Shown here piece by piece: positions 8,124 to 16,673 of a stretch of DNA of 38,583 nt. Each line of letters starts with the position of its first letter. Within the stretch, counting starts at the first letter, position 1. The stretch is taken from positions 226 to 38,808 of the forward strand of contig NZ_MUBA01000119.1 in the NCBI RefSeq assembly GCF_002154575.1, read 5' to 3'. The position numbers were made by a program, and so were the translations under genes. Origin of the DNA: Streptomyces bobili (lineage in GTDB: Bacteria > Actinomycetota > Actinomycetes > Streptomycetales > Streptomycetaceae). The notes under the pieces are model-generated. The model was not told the origin of the DNA. It did not search any database and saw only the letters and a list, made by a program, of their open reading frames with translations.

Positions 8124-9350
8124 TCAGCCGACGATGGTCCGGCCGAAGATCTGCCGGGCGATGACCCACTTCTGGATCTCGTTGGTGCCCTCGTAGATCT
8201 CGCCGATCTTGCTGTCCCGGTAGATCGCCTCGACGGGGCCGGGGCTGCCGTCGGCGCCCAGTTCGCGTGCGAAGCCGAGGCCTCCGAAAGCCTGGACGGC
8301 GTCGCGTGCCATGTCCACCGACAGCTTGGTGGCGTAGTACTTCGCCATCGCGGCCTCGGGTTCCGGGGACGGATTGCCGGCGTCCAGGCGCAGGGCGGCC
8401 TTGGTGACGAGGGTGCGGGCGTTGTCGATCTCGGTGGCCCGCTCCGCGAGCAGGAACTGCCAGTGCTGGTTGGCGGCGACCGGCTTGCCGAAGGCGTGTC
8501 GCGTCGACAGGTGGGCCACGGTGTGGTCGAAGGCGGCCTGTGCCATGCCGACCCCGGCGGCCGCGATGCCGATCCGGCCGTAGGTCAGTGTGGACAGCGC
8601 GTGGCGCAGTCCGTGTCCCTCGGTGCCGCCGAGGAGGTCGTCGTCGGACAGGTGTACGTCCGTGAAGCGGATGTCCGCGGTGAGCTGGCCGCGGTTGCCC
8701 ATCTTGCGGTCGGCGAGGCCGACGTGAACGCCCGGAAGCGTTGTGTCGACGATGAACATGCTCAGCCGCTCACCGGTGCGGGCGAGAACCACCACGAAGG
8801 CGGCCACGGGTGAGTTCGAGATCCACCGCTTGTGGCCGTTCAGCACCCACCCGGTCTCGGTGCGTACGGCCTCGGTCCGGACGGCCTGCGGAGACAGGTC
8901 GCTGGAGGCGTCCGGCTCGGTGGTGGCGAACGCGCCGACCACCGAGCCCTCCGCGACCTTGGGCAGCCAGCGCTGCTGCTGCTCCTCGGTGCCCTGCCGC
9001 AGGGCGTTGCCCGCCAGGATGCAGTGCACGTCGAAGACGGCCGCGACGCTGCTGGAGTAGTAGGCCAGTTCCTCGATCGCCGCGGCGGTGGCGGTCGCCG
9101 GGTGGGTCAGACCGTCGCCGCCGACCTCGCCGGGGAAGGGGATCCGGAAGACCCCCACCGACGCGAGCGCGTCGAACACCTGCCGCGGGAAGCCGTCCGT
9201 GCGCTCGTCACCGTTCGCTATCGCCGCGGCGCGCGGAGCCACTTCTTGTTCCGCGATCCGGCGCACGGCGGCGCGTACGGACTGGGTCTCTTCGGGGGCG
9301 AGGAGCTCGTGGTAGAGCCGGTCGCTCTGGCGTACGGGAGGGGAAGTCAT
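8124..9350 (-). CDS. Acyl-CoA dehydrogenase
   Basis: An FAD-dependent acyl-CoA dehydrogenase of 408 residues, normal for the family, introducing an alpha-beta double bond into an acyl-CoA. The FAD/substrate segment FATTEPDASSDLS and the WISNSPVA motif are present. The C-terminal IYRDSKIGEIYEGTNEIQ block carries the catalytic glutamate in the short-chain-type position. The flavin-binding AVQAFGGLGFARE segment is also present. A small in-frame tandem repeat (AVRTEAVRTE; bases 8856-8885) extends the loop after SPQ. The ATG at 9350 faces the SDR gene across a 63-base divergent promoter. It would supply the dehydrogenation step for acyl-CoAs made by the ligases. Confidence 0.93.
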   Translation of the reverse strand: MTSPPVRQSDRLYHELLAPEETQSVRAAVRRIAEQEVAPRAAAIANGDERTDGFPRQVFDALASVGVFRIPFPGEVGGDGLTHPATATAAAIEELAYYSSSVAAVFDVHCILAGNALRQGTEEQQQRWLPKVAEGSVVGAFATTEPDASSDLSPQAVRTEAVRTETGWVLNGHKRWISNSPVAAFVVVLARTGERLSMFIVDTTLPGVHVGLADRKMGNRGQLTADIRFTDVHLSDDDLLGGTEGHGLRHALSTLTYGRIGIAAAGVGMAQAAFDHTVAHLSTRHAFGKPVAANQHWQFLLAERATEIDNARTLVTKAALRLDAGNPSPEPEAAMAKYYATKLSVDMARDAVQAFGGLGFARELGADGSPGPVEAIYRDSKIGEIYEGTNEIQKWVIARQIFGRTIVG

Positions 9351-9361
9351 GCGTGGACCAT

Positions 9362-9400
9362 ATCATTCGCATCGCGTATGATTAGTTAATCAATCGATTG
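9362..9400. promoter_or_regulatory. Three overlapping palindromes in a divergent promoter
   Basis: The 63-base gap between the acyl-CoA dehydrogenase and the divergent SDR holds three palindromes. ATCAT-T-CGC-ATC-GCG-T-ATGAT is at 9362-9382, TGATTA-GT-TAATCA at 9379-9392, and CAATCGATTG at 9391-9400. One or more are probably operators for the MarR protein (7479-7973) or another regulator. GGAGG at 9402-9406 is the SDR ribosome binding site. Confidence 0.5.
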
Positions 9401-9413
9401 TGGAGGTTCGACC

Positions 9414-10241
9414 ATGACACGAACGCTGGCCGGCAAGACCGTCCTGATGTCGGGAGGCAGCCGCGGCATCGGACTCGCCATCGCCCTGCGCGCGGCCCGC
9501 GACGGTGCGAACGTGGTGATGCTTGCCAAGACCGCCGTACCGCACCCGAAGCTCGAAGGCACGGTCCACACCGCGGTCGAGGAGATCGAGCGCACGGGGG
9601 GCAAGGGGCTGGCCGTCGTCGGTGACGTCCGCAATGAGGACGACGTACGCACTGCCGTCAACGCTGCGGTCAGTGCCTTCGGCGGCATCGACATCGTGGT
9701 CAACAACGCCAGCGCGATCGACCTGTCGTCGGTGGAGCAGCTGGAGATGAAGCGGTACGACCTGATGCAGGACATCAACACGCGAGGCACGTTCCTGCTG
9801 AGCAAGGCCGCGATCCCACACCTGCGCGCGGCGGACAACCCGCACATCCTCACGCTCTCGCCGCCGTTGAACCTCGCGCCGCACTGGGTGGGCAAGCATC
9901 TCGGTTACACGCTCTCGAAGTACGGGATGAGTCTGTGCACCATCGGGCTCGCCGAGGAACTCGCCGTCGACGGCATCGCTGCCAACTCGCTGTGGCCGCG
10001 AACCCTGATCGACACCGCCGCCGTACGCAACGTGGTCGGCGGCGCCGGACAAGCCCGTAGTCCGCAGATCATGGCTGACGCCGCGTACGCCGTCCTCACG
10101 CGTGACGCGCGCAAGTGCACCGCCAACCTGTTCATCGACGACGAGGTCCTGCTCGACGAAGGCGTCACCGACCTGTCCGTCTACAGCCCTGCCGGATTCG
10201 AGGGTGATCTCGCGCTCGACATATTCGTCGACGCTGCCTGA
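9414..10241 (+). CDS. HSDL2-like short-chain dehydrogenase
   Basis: A 275-residue SDR. The cofactor motif is SGGSRGIG, followed by LAKTAVPHPKLEGT, VVNNASAIDLSSVEQ and the catalytic YTLSK. The long insert with KTAVPHPKLEGTVHTAVEEIE and the text NTRGTFLLSKAAIPHL are characteristic of the hydroxysteroid-dehydrogenase-like protein 2 group. In bacteria this group includes enzymes of citronellol and other branched-acid catabolism. The ATG at 9414 has GGAGG 7 bases upstream. It is divergent from the acyl-CoA dehydrogenase, so the two probably act in one pathway. The precise substrate is unknown. Confidence 0.9.
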   Translation: MTRTLAGKTVLMSGGSRGIGLAIALRAARDGANVVMLAKTAVPHPKLEGTVHTAVEEIERTGGKGLAVVGDVRNEDDVRTAVNAAVSAFGGIDIVVNNASAIDLSSVEQLEMKRYDLMQDINTRGTFLLSKAAIPHLRAADNPHILTLSPPLNLAPHWVGKHLGYTLSKYGMSLCTIGLAEELAVDGIAANSLWPRTLIDTAAVRNVVGGAGQARSPQIMADAAYAVLTRDARKCTANLFIDDEVLLDEGVTDLSVYSPAGFEGDLALDIFVDAA

Positions 10242-10363
10242 TCCCGCTCGGTTTCGAGGCGGGGCGGGCCTCACCCCGCTCGCGCAGCGACGATCCGTGC
10301 CGCCGGTGCGCAAGGCGTGCGCAACTCGAATGCCATGTCGCGGCCGTCGGTGAGGATCGGGAG

Positions 10364-10690
10364 ATGGTGGTCTTCCCAACCAGGGCGGCCCCGCACAAAT
10401 CGGCCGACATCGTCGGCACCGGCTTCGCCATCGACCGCGGACCCTTCGTCGACCGGCTCCGCGACTACCTGGACGCCGAGGCACAGGCCGGCACACTCGA
10501 CTTCCGTTCGGCCGACGGACAGCCACAGTCGGCGGCCGAAGTCGCCGAACAGTTCCTCGGCATGATCTGCAGCCAGTTCCTGTGGCCCCAACTCGTACGG
10601 ACCGACTTCGTCCCGCCCAACCCCACCGACGCCGCGATCGTGGACGAAGCCGTCGCCCTCATGCTCAGCCGCTACGGCACCGGATCCTGA
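10364..10690 (+). pseudogene. TetR-family regulator remnant (AefR-like C-terminal domain only)
   Basis: The 108-codon frame resembles the C-terminal ligand domain of AefR-like TetR regulators: FVDRLRDYLDAEAQAGTLDF, then AAEVAEQFLGMICSQFLWPQL. No helix-turn-helix domain is found upstream in any frame, so the DNA-binding half is lost. It lies in a stretch (10.24-11.43 kb) that holds only gene fragments. Confidence 0.6.
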
Positions 10691-10899
10691 CCCTCGGACC
10701 ACCTGTTCACGCTGCCGCAACGCCAAGACGTCATCCCTGCCATGACAGCCGCGGGTAGGGGTGACTCGACCGGCAACGAACACGGGCGAGCGCGACCGGT
10801 CATTCCAGCAACCAACAGCGGCAGTCGGCCGAGCCGGGTCGGCACTCCGCACCGTCGAGTCCGTCGGCCGCGTGCCCCTCGGGCTCCAGCCTGCCCCCG

Positions 10900-11243
10900 T
10901 TACTCCGCGAGCAGTCGGCGCAGCCACTCCATCTGGGCCGTCTGGCAGGCCTGGGAGAGGGTTGCCTGGGGGACGAGTCAAAGCCGTGGAAGCCGCCGGG
11001 CCATACGTGGAGCTCGGCGACTCCGCCGGCCTGCCACAGGCGGGTGGCGTAGGTGACGACCTCGTCGCGGAACGTCTCGGCCGAGCCGACGTCGAGGAAG
11101 GCCGGGGGCAGCCCGGACAGATCCTCCGCGCGGGCCGGGGCGGCGTACGGGGAGACGTCCGGGCCGCCGCGCCGCTCGCCGAGCAACGCGGTCCACCCGG
11201 TCTCGTTGGCCGTGCGGTCCCACACGCCGGGGCCCGCCATCGC
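10900..11243 (-). pseudogene. HSL-type esterase remnant (C-terminal half, frameshifted)
   Basis: On the minus strand the frame reads VWDRTANETGWTALLGE, then SPYAAPARAEDLSGLPPAF, LDVGSAETFRDEVVTYATRL and ELHVWPGGFHGFD. This is the C-terminal half of an alpha/beta-hydrolase fold-3 esterase, with the acid in the VGSAETFRDE region and the histidine in GGFHGFD. After GFD (about 10978) the frame shifts by one base and continues as VPQATLSQACQTAQMEWLRRLLAE to a TAA at 10900-10902. The N-terminal half with the HGGG and G-x-S-x-G motifs is absent. This is a broken gene. Confidence 0.7.
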
Positions 11244-11249
11244 GTGGCG

Positions 11250-11420
11250 TACACCTCGCTGGACTTGACGGTGAAGTTCCTGCGGCGGATCACCGTGGAC
11301 ACGGGCACGGTGCGGGCGATCGGCACGGTTGTCAGCCAGAGTCGTCAAACTGGCCAGCGCGTGCGAGGTGATCGGCACCGAGGTCCGTCGGTGTGGAACG
11401 TGCTCCCCGTGGCTCAGGTC
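11250..11420 (+). pseudogene. PaaI-type acyl-CoA thioesterase remnant
   Basis: The plus strand encodes YTSLDLTVKFLRRITVDTG followed by TVRAIGTVVSQSRQT. This matches the second half of a hot-dog-fold PaaI-like thioesterase (typically T-x-DL-x-V-x-F/YLRP...G-x-VVH-x-GRRT). After SRQT the likely continuation is in another frame (LASACEVIGTEVRR), indicating a frameshift near 11345. The N-terminus is missing. It is a decayed fragment abutting the esterase remnant. Confidence 0.5.
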
Positions 11421-11433
11421 CTGGGGCAGCCGT

Positions 11434-13323
11434 TCACGGCGTGCGATCGGCGCGGCGGAGAACCGGGCGCAGGGTTTCGATGACGCCGGGGTCGTCGACG
11501 GTGGAGGGGATGGGCTCGTCGTGGCCGTCGGCGATGCCGCGCATGGTCTTGCGCAGGATCTTGCCCGAGCGGGTCTTTGGCAGAGCGGCCACGACCGTGA
11601 CGTCCTTGAGGGAGGCGACGGCGCCGATGCGTGTCCGTACGAGCTGGACGAGTTCGGCCTCGACCTCGCCCGGTTCTCGGTCGCTGCCTGTCTTGAGGAC
11701 GACGAAGCCGCGCGGGATCTGTCCCTTGAGTTCGTCGGCGACGCCGATGACGGCGCATTCGGCGACGTCGGGGTGGGCGGCCAGGGCCTCTTCCATGCTG
11801 CCGGTGGACAGCCGGTGTCCGGCGACGTTGATGACGTCGTCGGTGCGGCCCATGACGAAGACGTAGCCGTCGTCGTCGAGGTGGCCGCTGTCGCCGGTGA
11901 GGTAGTAGCCGTCGTGGGCGGAGAGGTAGGAGGCGACGAAGCGGTCGTCGTCGTTCCAGAGGGTGGGGAGCGCGCCGGGCGGCAGGGGGAGCTTCACCAC
12001 GATCGCGCCGTCGACGCCCGCCGGTACCGGCTCGCCCGAGGCATCGAGGACGCGGACGTCCCATCCCGGCAGCGGGCGGGTGGGGGACCCGGGCTTGAGG
12101 GGAGCGGCTTCGATGCCGACCGGGTTGGCGACGATGGGCCAGCCGGTCTCGGTCTGCCACCAGTGGTCGATCACCGGGATGCCCAGGAGGGTGCTCGCCC
12201 AGTGGTAGGTCTCGGGGTCGAGGCGCTCGCCGGCGAGGAACAGGTGGCGCAGGCCGCTCAGGTCGTGATCCGCAGTGAGCGTTCCCTTCGGGTCCTCCTT
12301 GCGGATGGCCCGGAATGCGGTGGGCGCCGTGAACATGGTCTTCACCCGGTGGTCGGCGGCGACGCGCCAGAACTGGCCCGCGTCGGGGGTGCCGACCGGC
12401 TTGCCCTCGTAGAGGACCGTGGTGGCTCCGGCCAGCAGGGGACCGTAGACGATGTAGGAGTGCCCGACGACCCAGCCGACGTCGGAGCCGGTGAACATGG
12501 TCTCGCCGGGGCCCACATCGTAGACAGCGCCCATCGACCACTGGAGCGCGACCGCGTAGCCGCCGCAGTCACGCACGACTCCCTTGGGTTTTCCGGTCGT
12601 TCCGGACGTGTAGAGGATGTAGAGGGGATCGGTGGCGGCGACGGGAAGGCAGTCGGCCGGCGTTGCGGCCGCGACCACGTCGGCCCAGTCGAGATCGTCG
12701 GGCCCCAACTCGGCCCGCTCCTGCGGGCGTTGCAGGAGCACGCTCTTGTCGGGCTTGTGGGCCGCGAGTTCGATCGCCTGGTCGAGAAGGGGCTTGTACG
12801 CGATGACCCGCTTGCCCTCGATGCCGCAGGAGGCGGAGACCACGACCTTGGGGGCCGCGTCGTCGATGCGCAGGGCGAGTTCGCGCGGGGTGAACCCGCC
12901 GAAGACGACCGAGTGCACTGCGCCGATCCGTGCACAGGCCAGCATCGCGACGACAGCCTCGGGGACCATCGGCATGTAGATCACCACTCGGTCGCCGTGC
13001 CCCACGCCGAGCCCCGCCAGAGCTCCGGCGAAGGCCGCCACCTCGTTCCTCAACTGCGCGTAGGTGTAGGTGCGCCGGATGTCGGTCACGGGGGAGTCGT
13101 AGACGAGCGCGGGCTGTTCGCCGCGGCCGGCTTCGACGTGCCGGTCGAGTGCGTTGAAACAGACGTTGAGTCGTCCGTCGGGAAACCAGCGGTAGAAGGG
13201 CGCGCCCGAGGAGTCCAGGGCGCGGTGCGGAGCGACATCCCAGTCGATGCCTTCCGCCGCCTTCAGCCAGAAGCTCTCCGGGTCCTCGGTACTGGCGCGG
13301 AAGACATCCTCGTACGTTCCCAT
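11434..13323 (-). CDS. prpE: Propionyl-CoA synthetase-like enzyme (PrpE/AcsA family)
   Basis: A 629-residue AMP-forming short-chain acyl-CoA synthetase. AAEGIDWDVAPHRALDSS at the N-terminus and VVFGGFTPRELALRIDDA with the following VSASCGIEGKRVI are typical of PrpE. Adenylation motifs are YTSGTTGKPKG and HWWQTETGWPI, and the C-terminal KTRSGKILRKTMRG contains the lysine that is acetylated in this family. The ATG at 13323 is chosen over the longer frame because AAAGGAGT lies at ideal spacing before it. It would activate propionate or a related short acid to its CoA, consistent with an island producing propionyl units. Substrate preference for propionate over acetate is inferred from overall resemblance. 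Confidence 0.88.
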   Translation of the reverse strand: MGTYEDVFRASTEDPESFWLKAAEGIDWDVAPHRALDSSGAPFYRWFPDGRLNVCFNALDRHVEAGRGEQPALVYDSPVTDIRRTYTYAQLRNEVAAFAGALAGLGVGHGDRVVIYMPMVPEAVVAMLACARIGAVHSVVFGGFTPRELALRIDDAAPKVVVSASCGIEGKRVIAYKPLLDQAIELAAHKPDKSVLLQRPQERAELGPDDLDWADVVAAATPADCLPVAATDPLYILYTSGTTGKPKGVVRDCGGYAVALQWSMGAVYDVGPGETMFTGSDVGWVVGHSYIVYGPLLAGATTVLYEGKPVGTPDAGQFWRVAADHRVKTMFTAPTAFRAIRKEDPKGTLTADHDLSGLRHLFLAGERLDPETYHWASTLLGIPVIDHWWQTETGWPIVANPVGIEAAPLKPGSPTRPLPGWDVRVLDASGEPVPAGVDGAIVVKLPLPPGALPTLWNDDDRFVASYLSAHDGYYLTGDSGHLDDDGYVFVMGRTDDVINVAGHRLSTGSMEEALAAHPDVAECAVIGVADELKGQIPRGFVVLKTGSDREPGEVEAELVQLVRTRIGAVASLKDVTVVAALPKTRSGKILRKTMRGIADGHDEPIPSTVDDPGVIETLRPVLRRADRTP

Positions 13324-13420
13324 CGCGCACTCCTTTGTGGCATCGGGACGGTGGTGTGGTTGCGTGCGGAACGGTGTCGGACACACGTACCGCATGGCGC
13401 CCGGCGTGGTCGAGCAGGAT

Positions 13421-13448
13421 GCCGCTGACCGGTGGACCGGTCACCGGC
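13421..13448. terminator. Hairpin between esterase and prpE-like gene
   Basis: TGACCGGT-GG-ACCGGTCA (13426-13443) is a perfect inverted repeat, extended by GCCG/CGGC arms beyond one mismatch. It lies 56 bases beyond the esterase stop and upstream of the propionyl-CoA synthetase gene on the same strand. It could terminate the esterase transcript or act as an operator for the synthetase. Confidence 0.45.
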
Positions 13449-13503
13449 ATCGCGGTGGTGCGGCGGCCTGGCGGGCAGACCTGACGTCAGGCGCGGCTTT
13501 CGC

Positions 13504-14415
13504 TCACGCGCCGAGGTGCTTGCGGAGCCACTGGCCCATCTGCCCGATGGCCTGGTCCACCTCGGGTACGCGGCCCGCGCCCAGGACGAACGAATGCTGC
13601 CCTTCGGGCATCGCGTGGGTCTCGGTGGTGACCTTGAAGTCCGCGAGGCGGCGGCCGAGCTGCGCACCGTCGTCGGCGAGGGTCTCGTACTCGCCGTAGT
13701 AGACGAGCGTGGGCGGCAGGCCGGTCAGGTCGGCGTTCACGAGGCTGATCTCGGGGGATGTGAAGTCCACGGCGGGGTCCTGCAGCCAGGCGCCCCGGAA
13801 GAGCTCCAGCGTGCCCCGGCTGAGCATCTTGTCGTTCGTCTCGTTGGCGTCCACTGCCGGGTTCTGGAGCGTGAGGTCGGTCCAGGGGGAGACGCTGACG
13901 ATCGCGCCGGGCGTGGCCTCGCCCTTGGCGAGCAGGCGCAGCGGCAGCATCACCGCCAGGGTGCCGCCGATCGAGTGGCCGGTGCTGCCGATGTTCTGCG
14001 GCTCGTAGCCCTGCGAGAGCAGCCACCGGTAGGCGGTCTCGGCGTCGTCGAGCTGCGCGGGGTAGAGGTGTTCGGGTGCCAGGCGGAAGTCCACGACCAG
14101 CGAGCGGGCGCCGGCCGCCTTCGCGATGTGACCCGCGGCCTTGCGGTCGGAGTGCATGGAGGCGGTGACGGATCCGCCGAAGTGGAAGTGCAGCAGCGCG
14201 CGGTCGGGATCGGCACCCTCGGGGATGGCCCACAGGGCGGGGACGCCGCCCGCGTCGACTTCCGCGTAGGTGACGCCTTCCGGCTCGCTCGACGCCTTGT
14301 GGTTCGAGTCGACGATGTCACGGATGACGGCCAGGTCCAGGCCCGGTGTCGACGACTTCGCGCTCACACTCGCGAGGAACTCCGCGAACTCGTGTGCCTC
14401 TGGGCTTACTCCCAT
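13504..14415 (-). CDS. Alpha/beta hydrolase fold-3 esterase (hormone-sensitive-lipase-like)
   Basis: A 303-residue HSL-family carboxylesterase. The oxyanion motif is HFGG (in LLHFHFGGSVTAS, residues ~75), a variant of the usual HGGG. VVDFRLAPEHLYPAQLDDA is a family hallmark, the nucleophile elbow is GHSIGG, and the catalytic histidine is in EGQHSF near the C-terminus. A likely acid residue is in YYGEYETLADD. Upstream lies a 53-base promoter block nearly identical to that between the MDR and HxlR genes, so the esterase is probably part of the HxlR regulon. The natural ester is unknown. Confidence 0.9.
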   Translation of the reverse strand: MGVSPEAHEFAEFLASVSAKSSTPGLDLAVIRDIVDSNHKASSEPEGVTYAEVDAGGVPALWAIPEGADPDRALLHFHFGGSVTASMHSDRKAAGHIAKAAGARSLVVDFRLAPEHLYPAQLDDAETAYRWLLSQGYEPQNIGSTGHSIGGTLAVMLPLRLLAKGEATPGAIVSVSPWTDLTLQNPAVDANETNDKMLSRGTLELFRGAWLQDPAVDFTSPEISLVNADLTGLPPTLVYYGEYETLADDGAQLGRRLADFKVTTETHAMPEGQHSFVLGAGRVPEVDQAIGQMGQWLRKHLGA

Positions 14416-14496
14416 GATGGTGCTCCTTCTCGGGCGGGTGCCGTGCCGGGTTCTCCTGCGGCAGCCGGGTCGATGTACCGGTCATGACGCTACTGG

Positions 14497-14520
14497 CTGA
14501 GTATAGAAAAGTAAACTCAG
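14497..14520. promoter_or_regulatory. Putative HxlR operator CTGAGT-N12-ACTCAG (esterase copy)
   Basis: This inverted repeat lies about 80 bases upstream of the esterase ATG. It is inside a block (14471-14523) that matches 16608-16660 at 47 of 53 positions, including the A-rich spacer GAAAAGTAA. The second copy sits next to an HxlR gene, so HxlR is the probable binder. Confidence 0.65.
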
Positions 14521-14523
14521 ATG

Positions 14524-14894
14524 CGGTGATATCAGCCTCATGGATGCGAGGAAGCCCTTCAGGGCATCGGAGATGGGCCCCATCTCGACCGGTGACGTCC
14601 AACGGCGCAATCACCCCGGGCCCTGGAGGCCGGGGGTGAGACGTGGTCCGCTCTGATCCAGTGCGAGGTCGTGTAGTCGGTGAGGTGCTCGGTCACAAGG
14701 CGGCTGCTGGAGGGAACGCCGATGAGAGAGCAGGATCGAAACCGGACGGGCGCAGGGCGAGCTGCCGTGTCGCGGTGATGAGTTCGACCTGAGCCTGGGG
14801 TACCGGCGGCGAACGCGTCCCAGGGCGGGGGGTGAAGGCGGTGCCGCAGCCCCGCCGTGGCCGCCGGTACGCTCGTCGAGCCGCTCCCGCCGGA
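14524..14894. other. Gap with no assignable gene
   Basis: I see no supported gene here. A minus-strand frame contains SRLVTEHLTDYTTSHWIRAD, which looks protein-like but matches nothing I recognise. The region has the decayed look of the other inter-module gaps. Confidence 0.3.
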
Positions 14895-15023
14895 CTCGCC
14901 TTCACGCGCACGACCATCCGCACGCCGGACTTTCTGGAGGGCGTCCGGGCCGCCCTGGTTTACAAGGACCGCACTCCCACCTGGCGACGTGCGTCGCTCG
15001 GCGGACGGACGCTGCCGTCCTGA
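14895..15023 (+). pseudogene. Crotonase-family C-terminal remnant (3-hydroxyisobutyryl-CoA hydrolase / enoyl-CoA hydratase type)
   Basis: The frame reads LAFTRTTIRTPDFLEGVRAAL then VYKDRTPTWRRASL and stops. The pattern DFxEGVRAxLVDKDRxPxW is the typical C-terminus of 3-hydroxyisobutyryl-CoA hydrolases and some enoyl-CoA hydratases. No upstream part of the gene is present in any frame. It is another lost beta-oxidation-type gene in this region. Confidence 0.5.
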
Positions 15024-15504
15024 ACACGTCCGCCGTGAGCAGGACACAGCCTTGCGCGAGGGGAGTGGCAGAAGGGCCGCGCGTCAACGAAACGGGAACG
15101 TATGGCCTCGCGGACTGCCGCGGCAGATGTTCGACCGGGCCGGGAGCCATGCGGCAGCCATACTGTCCATGACAGCCGGTAGGCCGCTGATGCGAGCGGT
15201 CTGACCGCGTCCGTACAGAGCCGAATCTCATCGACCACGGCGACAGCGTGCCACCGTTGTCGCGGTTGCGCGCGTTCTGGACCGAGTGGTGGCGAGGAAC
15301 GATCTGCCGGGGGTTGCGGCGGCAGGGCACACTTCGCGCGGGCATCTAAAGCCGCGCGCCGCGCTGTGCCGCGGGCATACGGCGTGCCGAATGACCCGAA
15401 CCCCTGCAACTGCGGCTCTCCGCGACATAGTTGCGATGCGGACCGCCAACGGGGTCGTCCTTTGATGACTGTGCCGGAACGGAGGGGCTGTTGCCGGCCG
15501 CGTC
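15024..15504. other. Gap with no assignable gene
   Basis: No open frame here resembles a known family and no repeats or RNA genes are apparent. The oxidoreductase gene ends at 15505 on the minus strand. Confidence 0.3.
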
Positions 15505-16518
15505 TCAGTCGTTGTCGGGAATCATGGAGACCACGACCTTGCCGGCCTTGGTGCGGCCCTGCTCGACGTACGCCATCGCCTCGAGCGTCTGGTCGAAGGG
15601 GAAGGTGCTGTCGATGACCGGGCGGAGCTTCCCGCTGTCGTAGAGGGCGCCGAGTTTGCGCAGCTGGGAGCCGTTGGCCTCCATGAAGAAGAACTCGTAG
15701 CGCACGCCCAGCGCCTTGGCCCGCTTGCGGATCTTGCGGCTGAGGGTGTTCATGACCAGGCCCATGAAGGAGGGGGCGCCGAGCTGCTTGGCGAAACCGG
15801 CGTCGGGTGGGCCGACGACACTGATGGCCAGGCCGCCGGGCTTCAGCACCGTCAGCGACTTCTCGAGGTTCGCCCCGCCCACGGAGTCCAGCACCAGGTC
15901 GTAGCCGGAGAGCACCTTTGAGAAGTCTTCTTTGGTGTAGTCGACGACGAGGTCGGCGCCGAGGTTCTTGACGAGCTCCTCGGTCTTGGTGTTCGTGGTG
16001 GTCGCCACCGTGGCGCCGAGGTGCTTGGCGAGCTGGATGACCGTCGACCCGAGGCCGCCGGCACCGGCGTGGATGAGCACCTTCTGCCCCGGCTTCACGT
16101 GCGCGCGCTCGACGAGGATCTGCCAGGCGGCCAGGGCCACCAGCGGCACTGCGGCTGCCTCTTGGAGGGAGAGAGAGGCCGGCTTGGGCGCGACATCGTC
16201 CGCGTCGATCGCGATGAACTCCGCGAAGCCCCCCACCCGCAGGTCGCGCGGACGGGCGTAGACCTCGTCGCCGACCTCGAAGCCGCGTACGGCGGAGCCG
16301 ACCCGTGTCACGACGCCGGCCACGTCGTGGCCGAGCACGAACGGAAGCTTGTACTTCAGCAGCTGCTTGAACTCCCCGTTGCGGACCATCTTGTCCAGCG
16401 GGTTGATGCTGGCGGCGCTCACTCTGACCAGGACGTCGCGGTCTCCGACGGTGGGCTCGGGTACGTCTGCGGCGCGGACGCCGTCCTTGCCGTACTTCTC
16501 GACGACGAACGCCTTCAT
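15505..16518 (-). CDS. NADP-dependent MDR oxidoreductase (quinone-oxidoreductase-like)
   Basis: A 337-residue medium-chain dehydrogenase/reductase without the structural-zinc cysteines, as in quinone oxidoreductases and enone reductases. Landmarks are INPLDKMVRNG, LGHDVAGVVTRVGSAV, the cofactor motif HAGAGGLGSTVIQLAKHLGA and VLDSVGG. It would reduce quinones or alpha,beta-unsaturated ketones with NADPH. It is divergent from the HxlR gene, with the conserved CTGAGT/ACTCAG operator between. In Corynebacterium glutamicum the DUF24/HxlR regulator QorR sits divergent from the quinone oxidoreductase gene qor2, and this pair has the same layout. The functional link to electrophile or disulfide stress is by analogy. 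Confidence 0.9.
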   Translation of the reverse strand: MKAFVVEKYGKDGVRAADVPEPTVGDRDVLVRVSAASINPLDKMVRNGEFKQLLKYKLPFVLGHDVAGVVTRVGSAVRGFEVGDEVYARPRDLRVGGFAEFIAIDADDVAPKPASLSLQEAAAVPLVALAAWQILVERAHVKPGQKVLIHAGAGGLGSTVIQLAKHLGATVATTTNTKTEELVKNLGADLVVDYTKEDFSKVLSGYDLVLDSVGGANLEKSLTVLKPGGLAISVVGPPDAGFAKQLGAPSFMGLVMNTLSRKIRKRAKALGVRYEFFFMEANGSQLRKLGALYDSGKLRPVIDSTFPFDQTLEAMAYVEQGRTKAGKVVVSMIPDND

Positions 16519-16633
16519 GCCGGCGGCCTTCCTGTGTGGGTGTCCGGGTGGTTGATGCGATTCTTCCGGCAGGTCCCCCTGCGCGCCCGTTTCTCGTGCG
16601 GCCGGGCTGATGTGCCGACCATGACGCTACTTG

Positions 16634-16657
16634 CTGAGTATGGAAAAGTAAACTCAG
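16634..16657. promoter_or_regulatory. Putative HxlR operator CTGAGT-N12-ACTCAG (MDR/HxlR copy)
   Basis: The repeat lies 17-40 bases upstream of the HxlR ATG (16674) and about 120 bases upstream of the MDR ATG. The surrounding block 16608-16660 is nearly the same as the esterase promoter block 14471-14523. This position fits an autorepressor controlling both genes. Confidence 0.7.
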
Positions 16658-16673
16658 ATGTTAGAATCACCCC

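Noticed and set aside
11329..13428. Plus-strand ORF of 699 codons opposite the propionyl-CoA synthetase-like gene
   Set aside because: High-GC antisense frame with no domain; the minus strand has all synthetase motifs.
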